A stretch of DNA of 64,000 nucleotides, from NCBI RefSeq assembly GCF_900109055.1, contig NZ_FOIV01000002.1, forward strand, positions 496,001 through 560,000, read 5' to 3'. A program made the position numbers and the translations under genes. The stretch's first letter is position 1. Each line of letters begins with the position of its first letter. Positions 25,105 to 33,517 of the stretch are shown in pieces. The notes beneath the pieces were generated by a model. That model saw only the letters and a program-made list of their open reading frames with translations. It was not told the origin of the DNA and made no database searches. The stretch is from Prevotella sp. khp7 (GTDB lineage: Bacteria; Bacteroidota; Bacteroidia; Bacteroidales; Bacteroidaceae).

Positions 25105-26250
25105 CTTCTTGATTTCTGCTTCCAAATCCTTGATTTGAGCAGCACGCTTTACAAGATTGTTTCCGCGATCAATCAGGAAGAAATCAGGAACTGCCTGAAT
25201 GTTATATAGCATAAGGCGCTGAGAGTTGATTCCTTCGCCATCGCGAACGCTAATCCAAGGCAGGGCAGCGGTCTGCTGCTTCCAGAAATGTTCATCACCG
25301 TCGAGTGATACCTGATAGATTTCAAGTCCCTGAGCGTGATATTTGTTGTAGAGCTCACGAAGCATGATAATGCGGGTGGGAGAGTCTTCAAGGGCAAAGA
25401 CATGGAAGTCGAGCAGTACAACCTGGCCTTTCAAATCAGTCAAGTGGCGCTCTTGTCCTTTATTGTCGATGAGTGCGATGTCTAGTACTCCAGACTCCTG
25501 GACTTTACTGGCGTCAACCTGTATATCAGCGTTTTGTGCATCAACAAGGCGCTGATTTTTCATGCCTTCAATGGCAATGTTGTGCAGGTTCTGTCCGCGC
25601 TCTGCGTGGGGATAATATGTGTCCCAACTGGTAGCCACAGCGGCAAAGGCCTTAATGTCATCTTTGCTGGTGCGGGGGTTGAAAATCAGATAGTTGCCAA
25701 TGGCTTGGAAAAGGGCGAAGTATGAATAGGCCTTCATCGGCTCTTTGTAGATGTAGTTAAGCTTGACATCCTCTTTGTAAGCGTTGATGAGGCTCTGGAT
25801 GCTATCGTTGGCAGCGGCGATACCAAGAGTGGTGTTCTGCTGAAGTGCAATAGCCTGACTCTGTAGGGCCATCTGCTTCAGGGTTAACTCCTTAATCTTC
25901 TCGCAGTTCTCAGAACCGTTTACGGTGTAGTTGGAGGCCATACCGGGGTATTCGCCTTTAATCTGGACCGTCTCTGTAGAGTCTATGCTGACGTTAATAA
26001 TCTGATCGGCGATTCTCAAACGATAGAACTCAGGAGCGCTTGTGGCGTCCTCCTTGAAAGAGAAATCGCCATTTTCACTTAACTTGACGGAATCGAGAAC
26101 GTTTATGCCCTCGATACCTACATTTTCAAAGTAGAGCAAAGAGTCTTTGGCGTTCGTAATCTGTCCTTCAACCGTGAACTTATTATCGTTACACGAGGTA
26201 ATCGTAAATGCTGCCATCATAAAGGCAGTTGCTTTCCAAATATGTTTCAT
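25096..26250 (-). CDS. DUF4369/thioredoxin-fold lipoprotein lacking the CXXC motif
   Basis: 384 residues from the ATG at 26250; the frame runs on to 26301, but a promoter box intervenes. Lipobox FTITSC. Residues about 25-115 fit DUF4369 (FTVEGQITNAKDSLLYFENVG), a domain found before TlpA/AhpC-TSA domains in Bacteroidota. The C-terminal third is thioredoxin-like (GQVVLLDFHVFALEDSPTRIIMLRELYNKY...GLEIYQVSLDGD...VPDFFLIDRGN), yet the spot where WCxxC should be reads HVFALEDSP, so redox activity is not expected. A structural or peptide-binding role is possible. Confidence 0.82.
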   Translation of the reverse strand: MKHIWKATAFMMAAFTITSCNDNKFTVEGQITNAKDSLLYFENVGIEGINVLDSVKLSENGDFSFKEDATSAPEFYRLRIADQIINVSIDSTETVQIKGEYPGMASNYTVNGSENCEKIKELTLKQMALQSQAIALQQNTTLGIAAANDSIQSLINAYKEDVKLNYIYKEPMKAYSYFALFQAIGNYLIFNPRTSKDDIKAFAAVATSWDTYYPHAERGQNLHNIAIEGMKNQRLVDAQNADIQVDASKVQESGVLDIALIDNKGQERHLTDLKGQVVLLDFHVFALEDSPTRIIMLRELYNKYHAQGLEIYQVSLDGDEHFWKQQTAALPWISVRDGEGINSQRLMLYNIQAVPDFFLIDRGNNLVKRAAQIKDLEAEIKKLL

Positions 26251-26280
26251 TTTGTTGTTAAGATTTTCTTTTCGTGGGTG

Positions 26281-26288
26281 CAAAGGTA
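26281..26288 (-). promoter_or_regulatory. -7 box TACCTTTG of the thioredoxin-fold lipoprotein gene
   Basis: TACCTTTG on the minus strand, 30 bases before the ATG at 26250; TTTC at 26309-26312 is a 3-of-4 match to the -33 element with 20-base spacing. Confidence 0.6.
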
Positions 26289-26351
26289 GCACATTTTTCA
26301 TAAAAAACGAAAAATAATCAGCTTTTCTTCGTTTATTAATATAATAATGTG

Positions 26352-26359
26352 TAACTTTG
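26352..26359 (+). promoter_or_regulatory. -7 box TAACTTTG of pnp
   Basis: TAACTTTG, 67 bases before the pnp ATG, with TTCG at 26328-26331 at 20-base spacing as a weak -33. Confidence 0.55.
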
Positions 26360-26426
26360 CGCCGTTTTTGCGACGTAACAGCGCTTATGTCGCACCAAGT
26401 ATTTTTATTTTTAGATGTTTTAAAAG

Positions 26427-28775
26427 ATGAATGTAATTACAAAAACCCTTCAATTGGCTGATGGAAGAACTATCACCATTGAAACCGGGAAAGTGGCAAA
26501 ACAGACCGATGGTGCTGTCATGCTTCGCATGAACAATACTGTACTCCTGGCCACTGTTTGTGCCGCAAAAGATGCAGTTCCCGGAACCGATTTCATGCCC
26601 TTGCAGGTAGATTATCGCGAACAGTACAGCGCAGCTGGTCGTTTCCCTGGCGGATTCACCAAGCGCGAAGGTAAAGCCTCTGACAATGAAATCCTGACGT
26701 CACGACTGGTGGATCGTGTTCTTCGTCCACTCTTCCCAAGTAACTATCACGCAGAAGTATTCGTAAACGTTATGCTGCTCAGTGCCGACGGCGTTGACCA
26801 GCCCGATGCACTTGCCGGTTTTGCTGCCTCTGCAGCTTTGGCATGTTCGGATATACCTTTCGAGTGCCCTATCTCGGAAGTTCGCGTAGCTCGTATTAAT
26901 GGCGAGTATGTCATCGATCCAACCTTTGAGCAGATGAAGGAAGCCGACATGGATATCATGGTAGGTGCCTCTGCCGAGAACATCATGATGGTGGAAGGTG
27001 AGATGAAGGAGGTTAGCGAGCAGGATATGATTGGTGCTCTGAAAGCTGCCATGGCTGCTATCAAGCCTATGTGTGAACTTCAGGCTGAGCTCTCTAAGGA
27101 ACTTGGTAAGGATGTTAAGCGTGAGTATGATCACGAGGTGAATGACGAGGAACTGCGTGAGCAGATGAACAAGGAGCTCTATCAGCCTGCCTATGATATC
27201 ACCAAACAGGCTCTCGAGAAGCAGGCGCGTGCTGAGGCTTTCGAGAAGATTCTTGCTGACTTTAAGGAGAAGTATGCTGCCGGCCATGCTGACCTCACAG
27301 AGGATGAGCTGGAGGAGAAATATGCTATGATGGATCGCTACTACCACGATGTGGAGCGTGACGCTATGCGCCGTTGTATCCTCGATGAAGGTATCCGTCT
27401 TGATGGTCGTAAGACTGATGAGATCCGTCCTATCTGGTGCGAGGTCTCTCCGCTGCCCATGCCTCACGGAAGTTCTATCTTCACTCGTGGTGAGACGCAG
27501 TCTCTGTCTACTTGTACTCTCGGTACAAAACTCGACGAGAAGTTGGTTGACGATGTTTTGGAGCGTGGATATCAGCGTTTCCTCCTGCACTATAACTTCC
27601 CACCGTTCTGTACTGGTGAGGCCAAGGCTCAGCGTGGCGTAGGTCGTCGTGAGATTGGTCATGGTCATCTCGCATGGCGTGGCTTAAAGGGTCAGATTCC
27701 TGAGGACTTCCCTTACACCGTACGTCTGGTATCTCAGATTCTTGAGTCAAACGGTTCTTCTTCAATGGCTACCGTATGTGCCGGTACACTCGCCCTGATG
27801 GACGCAGGTGTTCCCATGAAGAAGCCTGTTTCCGGTATTGCCATGGGTCTGATCAAGAATCCTGGAGAAGACAAGTATGCAGTTCTCTCAGATATCCTCG
27901 GCGATGAGGACCACCTGGGCGATATGGACTTTAAGACCACTGGTACGAAGGATGGTCTGACCGCTACCCAGATGGATATCAAGTGCGACGGTCTGTCGTT
28001 CGATATCCTCGAGAAGGCCCTTATGCAGGCTAAGGCTGGTCGTGAGCACATCCTGAAGTGTCTTACCGATACCATCGCAGAGCCTCGTGCAGATATGAAG
28101 CCTCAGGTTCCCCGCATCGTTCAGATGGAGATTCCTAAGGAGTTCATCGGTGCCGTTATCGGCCCTGGTGGTAAGATTATCCAGCAGATGCAGGAAGATA
28201 CAGGCGCAACCATCACTATCGACGAGGTTGATGGCGTAGGTAAGGTGCAGGTGTCTGCTCCTAACAAGGAGAGCATTGATGCTGCTATCGGTAAGATTAA
28301 GGCTATTGTGGCAATTCCTGAGGTGGGTGAAATCTACGAGGGAACAGTTCGTTCAATCATGCCTTATGGTTGCTTTGTAGAAATCATGCCAGGTAAGGAT
28401 GGTTTGCTTCATATCTCAGAGATTGACTGGAAACGTCTTGAGACCGTAGAGGAGGCTGGCATTAAGGAAGGCGATAAGATTCAGGTGAAGTTGCTTGAGA
28501 TTGATCCGAAGACAGGCAAGTACAAGCTTTCTCACCGCGTGCTGATTGAAAAGCCAGCCGATTATGTGGAGCCCCAGCAGCGTCGTCGTGAGCGTGGAGA
28601 TCGCCCTGAGCGCGGTGAGCGCCGTGACCGTCGTCCGGATCGTGGCGATCGTCGTGAACGCCGTGACCGTGGTGAACATGGAGAGCATCGCCCACGTCCT
28701 GAGCATCAGGAAGAGGCTCCTGCAGAGAACCAGCCGAAAGACTTCAGCGATTCTCTCGATAACATGGACTTTTAA
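26427..28775 (+). CDS. pnp: Polyribonucleotide nucleotidyltransferase (PNPase)
   Basis: The 782-residue 3'-5' exoribonuclease has two RNase PH domains (about 5-230 and 310-545; [28 protein letters not shown] and [24 protein letters not shown]), a KH domain (about 565-625, [12 protein letters not shown]) and an S1 domain (about 633-705, [20 protein letters not shown]). It degrades RNA phosphorolytically in the cytoplasm. The last 65 residues are a low-complexity tail of Arg, Asp, Glu and Gly ([18 protein letters not shown] and similar), longer than the E. coli enzyme and probably disordered and RNA-binding. A strong terminator follows. Confidence 0.97.
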   Translation: MNVITKTLQLADGRTITIETGKVAKQTDGAVMLRMNNTVLLATVCAAKDAVPGTDFMPLQVDYREQYSAAGRFPGGFTKREGKASDNEILTSRLVDRVLRPLFPSNYHAEVFVNVMLLSADGVDQPDALAGFAASAALACSDIPFECPISEVRVARINGEYVIDPTFEQMKEADMDIMVGASAENIMMVEGEMKEVSEQDMIGALKAAMAAIKPMCELQAELSKELGKDVKREYDHEVNDEELREQMNKELYQPAYDITKQALEKQARAEAFEKILADFKEKYAAGHADLTEDELEEKYAMMDRYYHDVERDAMRRCILDEGIRLDGRKTDEIRPIWCEVSPLPMPHGSSIFTRGETQSLSTCTLGTKLDEKLVDDVLERGYQRFLLHYNFPPFCTGEAKAQRGVGRREIGHGHLAWRGLKGQIPEDFPYTVRLVSQILESNGSSSMATVCAGTLALMDAGVPMKKPVSGIAMGLIKNPGEDKYAVLSDILGDEDHLGDMDFKTTGTKDGLTATQMDIKCDGLSFDILEKALMQAKAGREHILKCLTDTIAEPRADMKPQVPRIVQMEIPKEFIGAVIGPGGKIIQQMQEDTGATITIDEVDGVGKVQVSAPNKESIDAAIGKIKAIVAIPEVGEIYEGTVRSIMPYGCFVEIMPGKDGLLHISEIDWKRLETVEEAGIKEGDKIQVKLLEIDPKTGKYKLSHRVLIEKPADYVEPQQRRRERGDRPERGERRDRRPDRGDRRERRDRGEHGEHRPRPEHQEEAPAENQPKDFSDSLDNMDF

Positions 28776-28796
28776 TTAAAAAGAGTCAAGATAATG

Positions 28797-28828
28797 AAGC
28801 ACCGGGGCTCTGAAGTTCCGGTGCTTTT
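28797..28828 (+). terminator. Terminator after pnp
   Basis: AAGCACCGG (28797-28805) pairs with CCGGTGCTT (28818-28826) and is followed by T residues to 28828. It lies 24 bases upstream of the next ATG, so it may also act as an attenuator for the adenylation gene. Confidence 0.85.
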
Positions 28829-28852
28829 CAGCAAACAAACACCGACTATTGT

Positions 28853-30382
28853 ATGAAAATCAATTTGATAGAATTATTTGAGGAATCAGTCAGAACGTAT
28901 CCGCAGAAGGTTGCAGTGATTGATAAGGACAGAGAGATAACCTTCTCTGACCTGCATCAGAATTCTCTACAGTTAGCAGCCAAGATTACTGCCATGGGTG
29001 TGGGGCAGAATAAGCCTATAGGCGTATTCCTCGACAAGTCAATAGAGAGTGTTTATGCCGACTTAGGTGTCCTTTATGCCGGAGATTTCTATATGAACCT
29101 CGACATCAAGACACCAGCCGAGCGTATTCGCAATATTATTCAGTTGGTGGAACCTGCTGTTATCATTTCTACGAGCCGACAGGTTAAATCTATTTTGGCC
29201 ATTATTCCTGAGACTGTCAAGGTTATTCTACTTGATGAGGAGGAATGGCCTGCCGAGGTTGACGCAGAAACAATTATAGGGAAATTGTCGACAATCATCG
29301 ATACGGATCCTTCTTGTATCATCAACACGTCGGGTTCTACGGGAACACCGAAAGGCGTTGTGCTGAATCATAAGAGTTTCTTTGATTTTATCGATTGGGC
29401 CATAGATACCTTCCACTTTGGCGAAGATCTTGTGATGGGGTCTCTTTCGCCAATAGTGTTTGATATCTATAGTTTCGAGCTCTGCATGCTAATGGCTAAA
29501 GCAAGTACATTGGTGGTATTACCTGCCCATCTGGCTGCCTTCCCGGCAAAGATTCTTGAGGTGCTTGAGCAGCACAAGGTAAACTTTTTGTTCTGGGTGC
29601 CTACTATCATGGTAAACATTGCTAATATGGATTTGCTTTCTACGTTTAAACTGGAGAACCTTCGTACAGTGTGGTTTGCTGGTGAGGTGTTCCCCACTAA
29701 GCAATACAACTATTGGCATCACCATCTACCTGAAGTGACCTTTGCAAATCTTTATGGTCCGATAGAGATAACCCTTGATTGCACCTATTATATTATTAAT
29801 AAAGAGATACCAGATGAACAGCCTCTGCCCATTGGCTATCCTTGTCGTAATACCGATATTCTGATTCTTGACGATGAAGATTGCTTGATAACTGAGCCAA
29901 ATGCGGAAGGAGAACTTTGTGTACGTGGTACGTCTCTAGCTATGGGGTATTATAATAATCCGGAGAAGACTGCCGCAGCTTTTGTGCAGAACCCATTGAA
30001 TAAGGCCTATCCTGAGGTGATTTACCGTACTGGCGATATCGTCTGCTACGATGCTGACGGACTAATTCTGTTTAAGGGACGTAAGGATAATATTGTGAAG
30101 CACATGGGCTATCGTACTGACCTTGGTGAGATAGAACACGTAATCATCAATACCTTGAAGTTAGTTAAGAACGGTTGTATCGTTTATAATCAGGCCGAGA
30201 AACAGATTACGCTTTTCTATGAGGCGGCAGAAGAGATTCCTGCCTCAGAATTCCGTCTGCAGATTGGTAAGGTGCTGCCAAAGTATATGATTCCTACGTC
30301 ATTTCATCATCTGGAGCTTCTGCAGCGCAATGCCAATGGAAAGATTGATCGTCTCTTCTACAAGAAGCAGGTTAATGGATAA
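28853..30382 (+). CDS. Stand-alone amino-acid/acyl adenylation enzyme (DltA-like)
   Basis: 509 residues with complete adenylation-domain core motifs: NTSGSTGTPKGVV (A3), NLYGPIEITLDCTYY (A5), YRTGDIV (A7), GRKDNIVKHMGYRTDLGEIE (A8) and NANGKIDR (A10 Lys). It should activate a carboxylic acid, probably an amino acid, as the adenylate and load it on the carrier protein encoded 11 bases downstream. The size fits DltA-type ligases. No DltB or DltD is nearby, so this is not a normal dlt operon. The substrate cannot be read reliably by eye. Confidence 0.87.
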   Translation: MKINLIELFEESVRTYPQKVAVIDKDREITFSDLHQNSLQLAAKITAMGVGQNKPIGVFLDKSIESVYADLGVLYAGDFYMNLDIKTPAERIRNIIQLVEPAVIISTSRQVKSILAIIPETVKVILLDEEEWPAEVDAETIIGKLSTIIDTDPSCIINTSGSTGTPKGVVLNHKSFFDFIDWAIDTFHFGEDLVMGSLSPIVFDIYSFELCMLMAKASTLVVLPAHLAAFPAKILEVLEQHKVNFLFWVPTIMVNIANMDLLSTFKLENLRTVWFAGEVFPTKQYNYWHHHLPEVTFANLYGPIEITLDCTYYIINKEIPDEQPLPIGYPCRNTDILILDDEDCLITEPNAEGELCVRGTSLAMGYYNNPEKTAAAFVQNPLNKAYPEVIYRTGDIVCYDADGLILFKGRKDNIVKHMGYRTDLGEIEHVIINTLKLVKNGCIVYNQAEKQITLFYEAAEEIPASEFRLQIGKVLPKYMIPTSFHHLELLQRNANGKIDRLFYKKQVNG

Positions 30383-30393
30383 ATGAGAAAAAT

Positions 30394-30624
30394 ATGAAAG
30401 AAAAAATATTGGAGATTCTATCTACCATACGTCCTGAGTGTGATTTTACTGAGGATGTTGACTTTATGGAGGCTGGTTTGCTTGACTCATATGATATTGT
30501 AAGTCTAGTGACCAACTTGGAGATTACTTTCAATTTCAGAATTAATGGCGTGGATGTTGTTCCAGAGAATTTTACTTCTGTTGACAGTATCATTGCCATG
30601 CTAGGAAAGTATGGCGTACATTAG
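30394..30624 (+). CDS. Acyl/peptidyl carrier protein
   Basis: 76 residues with the carrier-protein four-helix pattern and the phosphopantetheine-attachment Ser in GLLDSYDIV (about residue 31). It sits between the adenylation gene (11 bases upstream) and an AAC(3)-type gene that overlaps it by 14 bases. It probably shuttles the activated acyl group between these two enzymes. Confidence 0.88.
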   Translation: MKEKILEILSTIRPECDFTEDVDFMEAGLLDSYDIVSLVTNLEITFNFRINGVDVVPENFTSVDSIIAMLGKYGVH

Positions 30625-31387
30625 TTATTTGGATTTGCCCAAACACTGGGGACTGGAGCGCGGAGACCGGGTGCTGCTCACATCCGACATCATGCAATTG
30701 ATGTTTACAACCATGCGTAATGGGGAACGCTTCGACCGTGATGCGTTTCTTGATGCAATCCTCGGTGTGATAGGTGAAGAGGGTACCCTGCTGATTCCCA
30801 CTTTCAATTGGGACTTCTGTCATGGTGTGGCTTTCGACTATCATAAGACACCCTGTAAGACAGGTGCATTAGGAGGGTTCGCATTGAGTCGTCCCGATTT
30901 CCGTCGTACTCAGCATCCTCTCTACTCATTCGCTGTTGCGGGTAAAGACCAACAGTTGCTTTGTGACATGCAGAATGTCTCGTCCTTCGGAGTTGATTCT
31001 CCTTTTGGCTATCTGGAGAAAAACCATGGTAAGAATGTTATTATCGGCATACACTATACCGACTGCTTTACGTTTGTGCATCACTGCGAGGAGGTCTGTG
31101 GTGTAGATACCTATCGGTTTTCTAAGACCTTTACGGGTCAGTATATTGATGCGGAAGGACAGGAGTCAACTCGTAGTTACTCTATGCTTGTGCGTTCTTA
31201 TGAACTCTATGAAGCCACTGACCTGACACTCATTGGTGAGAAGATGGAACGGGCGGGGGTCGCTCATGTGATTGTCCTTAATGAAATTCCTTACCGTATT
31301 GTCGATCTGACGGCTGCGGCGCCAGTGATTTGCGATGATATAAAAAATAATTCGAGTCGGGGAATTTGTAAGCATAAGCTGCAGTAG
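30611..31387 (+). CDS. AAC(3)-family N-acyltransferase
   Basis: 258 residues of the aminoglycoside 3-N-acetyltransferase (Antibiotic_NAT) fold: GLERGDRVLLTSDI near the start, LDAILGVIGEEGTLLIPTFNWDF, GGFALSRPDFRRTQHPLYSFAVAGKD with the conserved HP, and NVIIGIHYTDCFTFVHHCEE. Most family members outside resistance plasmids acylate amino sugars of surface glycans or secondary metabolites. Tight coupling to a carrier protein and an adenylation enzyme suggests that the donor is an acyl- or aminoacyl-carrier thioester instead of acetyl-CoA (inference). Nothing shows that it gives drug resistance. Confidence 0.82.
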   Translation: MAYISYLDLPKHWGLERGDRVLLTSDIMQLMFTTMRNGERFDRDAFLDAILGVIGEEGTLLIPTFNWDFCHGVAFDYHKTPCKTGALGGFALSRPDFRRTQHPLYSFAVAGKDQQLLCDMQNVSSFGVDSPFGYLEKNHGKNVIIGIHYTDCFTFVHHCEEVCGVDTYRFSKTFTGQYIDAEGQESTRSYSMLVRSYELYEATDLTLIGEKMERAGVAHVIVLNEIPYRIVDLTAAAPVICDDIKNNSSRGICKHKLQ

Positions 31388-31418
31388 ATAGTTAAAAAAA
31401 TATAAATATCTATTTCTT

Positions 31419-31468
31419 GGACTGCAAAGGTGTGCATGAATAAATAAATATGTGTACCTTTGCAGTCC
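31419..31468. repeat. 13-base inverted repeat spanning the rplM promoter
   Basis: GGACTGCAAAGGT (31419-31431) and ACCTTTGCAGTCC (31456-31468) are perfect reverse complements; the right arm contains the -7 box TACCTTTG (31455-31462). Confidence 0.75.
31455..31462 (+). promoter_or_regulatory. -7 box TACCTTTG of the rplM operon
   Basis: TACCTTTG about 220 bases before the rplM ATG; TGTG at 31431-31434 is a 3-of-4 -33 match with 20-base spacing. Confidence 0.65.
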
Positions 31469-31469
31469 G

Positions 31470-31650
31470 ATTATTGGGGAGAGACTTAGAATCCCCGTGA
31501 ATCAGGGTGTGAATAGCGGCGTCTTTGGCCGGGCGCAGTGGTTCGTGAATCGCTGGTTCATCAGCGGAATCGTATGATTCCGGCGTTCGTTAGACTTGCA
31601 ACCGAGTGTTAGACCTCGGGTGTGAGTTTGTGTGCGCAAATATAGTTAAA
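31470..31650 (+). ncRNA. Structured leader of the rplM operon (candidate ribosomal-protein leader)
   Basis: The 295-base gap before rplM is G+C-rich relative to other leaders and full of possible stems: GGGG/CCCC around 31478-31496, GCTG/CAGC around 31551-31564, GGAATC/GATTCC with loop gtat around 31566-31581 and CCGAG/CTCGG around 31602-31619. Ribosomal-protein operons often carry autoregulatory leaders, and an L13-type leader has been described for Bacteroidia (from memory). The structure here was found by eye only. Confidence 0.6.
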
Positions 31651-31682
31651 CTGTTTTTTAGTAGTAAAATTAAATTTTTGAA

Positions 31683-32144
31683 ATGAACACTTTAAGTTAC
31701 AAGACGCTTTCCGTAAACAAGGAAACAGCAAAGAAGGAGTGGGTGGTTATCGATGCCACAGACCAGGTTGTTGGTCGTCTCGCTTCAAAGGTAGCTAAGC
31801 TGATTCGCGGAAAGTACAAGCCAACTTTCACTCCACACGTTGACTGTGGTGACAATGTAATCCTTATCAACGCCGATAAGGTTGTATTCACTGGTAAGAA
31901 AGAGACCGATAAGGTCTACACTCGTTACACAGGTTATCCTGGTGGACAGCGCTTCAATACTCCTGCCGAGCTTCGTAAGAAGAATGGTGGTGTAGACAAG
32001 ATGCTTCGTCATGCTGTAAAGGGTATGCTGCCAAAGGGTCCCCTCGGACGCAGCCTGCTGAATAACCTCTATATTTATGAGGGTACCGAGCATCCACATG
32101 CCGCTCAGCAGCCAAAGACTATTGATATTAACCAGTATAAATAA
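31683..32144 (+). CDS. rplM: 50S ribosomal protein L13
   Basis: 153 residues, with WVVIDATDQVVGRLASKVAKLIRGKYKP near the start, GDNVILINADKV and the C-terminal KGMLPKGPLGRSLLNNLYIYEGTEHPH, all standard for L13, an early assembly protein of the large subunit. First gene of rplM-rpsI-rpsB-tsf; the stop is 9 bases before rpsI. A long structured leader precedes it. Confidence 0.98.
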   Translation: MNTLSYKTLSVNKETAKKEWVVIDATDQVVGRLASKVAKLIRGKYKPTFTPHVDCGDNVILINADKVVFTGKKETDKVYTRYTGYPGGQRFNTPAELRKKNGGVDKMLRHAVKGMLPKGPLGRSLLNNLYIYEGTEHPHAAQQPKTIDINQYK

Positions 32145-32153
32145 TAAGGAAAG

Positions 32154-32540
32154 ATGGAAGTAATTAACGCAATAGGTCGTCGTAAGAGCTCTGTAGCCCG
32201 CGTATACGTTTCTGAGGGTACAGGCAAGATCACGATCAATAAGAAGGATTTAGAGGTATATTTCCCTTCAGCTATTCTGCAGTATGTTGTTAAGCAGCCG
32301 CTTAACCTGCTCGAAGTTGCTGAGAAGTATGATATCAAGGTAAACCTCGATGGTGGTGGTTTCACAGGTCAGAGCCAGGCTCTGCGTCTCGCTATCGCCC
32401 GTGCACTGGTGAAGATCAATGCCGAGGATAAGAAGAAGCTTAAGGATGCAGGCTTCATGACACGTGATAGCCGTGAGGTTGAGCGTAAGAAGCCAGGTCG
32501 TCCCAAGGCACGTCGTCGCTTCCAGTTCAGTAAGCGTTAA
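32154..32540 (+). CDS. rpsI: 30S ribosomal protein S9
   Basis: 128 residues, beginning MEVINAIGRRKSSVARVYV and ending in the classical RRRFQFSKR tail whose last Arg reaches the P-site tRNA. GGGFTGQSQALRLAIARALV is also typical. Nine bases downstream of rplM. Confidence 0.98.
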   Translation: MEVINAIGRRKSSVARVYVSEGTGKITINKKDLEVYFPSAILQYVVKQPLNLLEVAEKYDIKVNLDGGGFTGQSQALRLAIARALVKINAEDKKKLKDAGFMTRDSREVERKKPGRPKARRRFQFSKR

Positions 32541-32660
32541 TCCTGCTGGACTGCTAGCGAAAAGTTTAGTATCTAAACCCGTTGGATTCCTTTGGACTAC
32601 CATCGGGCTGATTCTGGACAGAATTAAAAAGAAAGTAAACAATTTAAAGAATTTAGCAAA
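32541..32660 (+). promoter_or_regulatory. Structured spacer between rpsI and rpsB
   Basis: The 120-base gap contains a perfect hairpin GTTTAG-tat-CTAAAC (32564-32578) followed by CCCG/CGGG (32578-32581 with 32604-32607) enclosing TTGG...CCAT. No -7 box is evident. A leader or processing site controlling rpsB-tsf is plausible. Confidence 0.45.
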
Positions 32661-33476
32661 ATGTCAAGAACAAATTTTGATCAGTTGCTCCAGGCTGGTT
32701 GTCATTTCGGCCACCTGAAGCGTAAGTGGAACCCTGCAATGGCTCCTTACATCTATACCGAGCGTAATGGTATCCATATCATTGACCTTCACAAGACAGT
32801 AGCCAAGATCGACGAGGCTGCTGATGCACTGAAGCAGATTGCCAAGAGTGGCAAGAAAGTGCTGTTCGTCGCTACTAAAAAACAGACAAAGGAAGTGATT
32901 GCCGAGAAGGCTGCCTCTATCAACATGCCTTATGTTATTGAGCGTTGGCCAGGTGGTATGCTCACCAACTTCCCGACAATTCGCAAGGCCGTTAAGAAAA
33001 TGGCGAACATCGATCGTCTGATGGCAGATGGAACCTACTCAAACCTCTCAAAGCGTGAGTTGCTGCAGATTACTCGTCAGCGTGCTAAGCTTGAGAAGAA
33101 CCTCGGTTCGATTGCAGATCTGACTCGTCTTCCAAGTGCACTCTTCGTAGTTGACGTACTGAAGGAGCAGATTGCCGTTCGTGAAGCCAACCGTCTGGGT
33201 ATTCCTGTATTCGGTATCGTTGATACCAACTCTGATCCTAATAATATCGACTTCGTTATCCCAGCTAACGATGATGCTAAGGATAGCGTAGAGACTATTC
33301 TCAACGCTTGCTGCGGTGCTATTGCTGAGGGTATCGAGGAGCGCAAGGCAGAGAAGGCTGATGAGAAGGCTGCTGACGCTCAGGCAGAAGGCGAGGAGGA
33401 AGTAAAGCCCAAGCGTGCTGCTCGCAAGGCTCGCAAGGACGCTCCCGCTACTGAGGAGGCCCCTGCTGCTGAGTAA
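32661..33476 (+). CDS. rpsB: 30S ribosomal protein S2
   Basis: 271 residues starting MSRTNFDQLLQAGCHFGHLKRKWNPAM, with ERWPGGMLTNFPTIRKAVKKM and GIPVFGIVDTNSDP, the family signatures. The last 40 residues form an Ala/Glu/Lys-rich extension beyond the E. coli length. Preceded by a 120-base structured spacer; tsf follows after 41 bases. Confidence 0.98.
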   Translation: MSRTNFDQLLQAGCHFGHLKRKWNPAMAPYIYTERNGIHIIDLHKTVAKIDEAADALKQIAKSGKKVLFVATKKQTKEVIAEKAASINMPYVIERWPGGMLTNFPTIRKAVKKMANIDRLMADGTYSNLSKRELLQITRQRAKLEKNLGSIADLTRLPSALFVVDVLKEQIAVREANRLGIPVFGIVDTNSDPNNIDFVIPANDDAKDSVETILNACCGAIAEGIEERKAEKADEKAADAQAEGEEEVKPKRAARKARKDAPATEEAPAAE

Positions 33477-33517
33477 TATTCAAGATATAAGGTAAAAAAA
33501 GTAAAAAAGTTAATAAA

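Noticed and set aside
26700..27668. A 322-codon minus-strand frame inside pnp
   Set aside because: It is a shadow of pnp codon usage; its translation is Leu/Ile/Thr/His-rich with no domain signature.
30611..31387. Aminoglycoside resistance gene
   Set aside because: The fold is AAC(3)-like, but coupling to a carrier protein and an adenylation enzyme points to a biosynthetic role; resistance cannot be claimed from fold alone.
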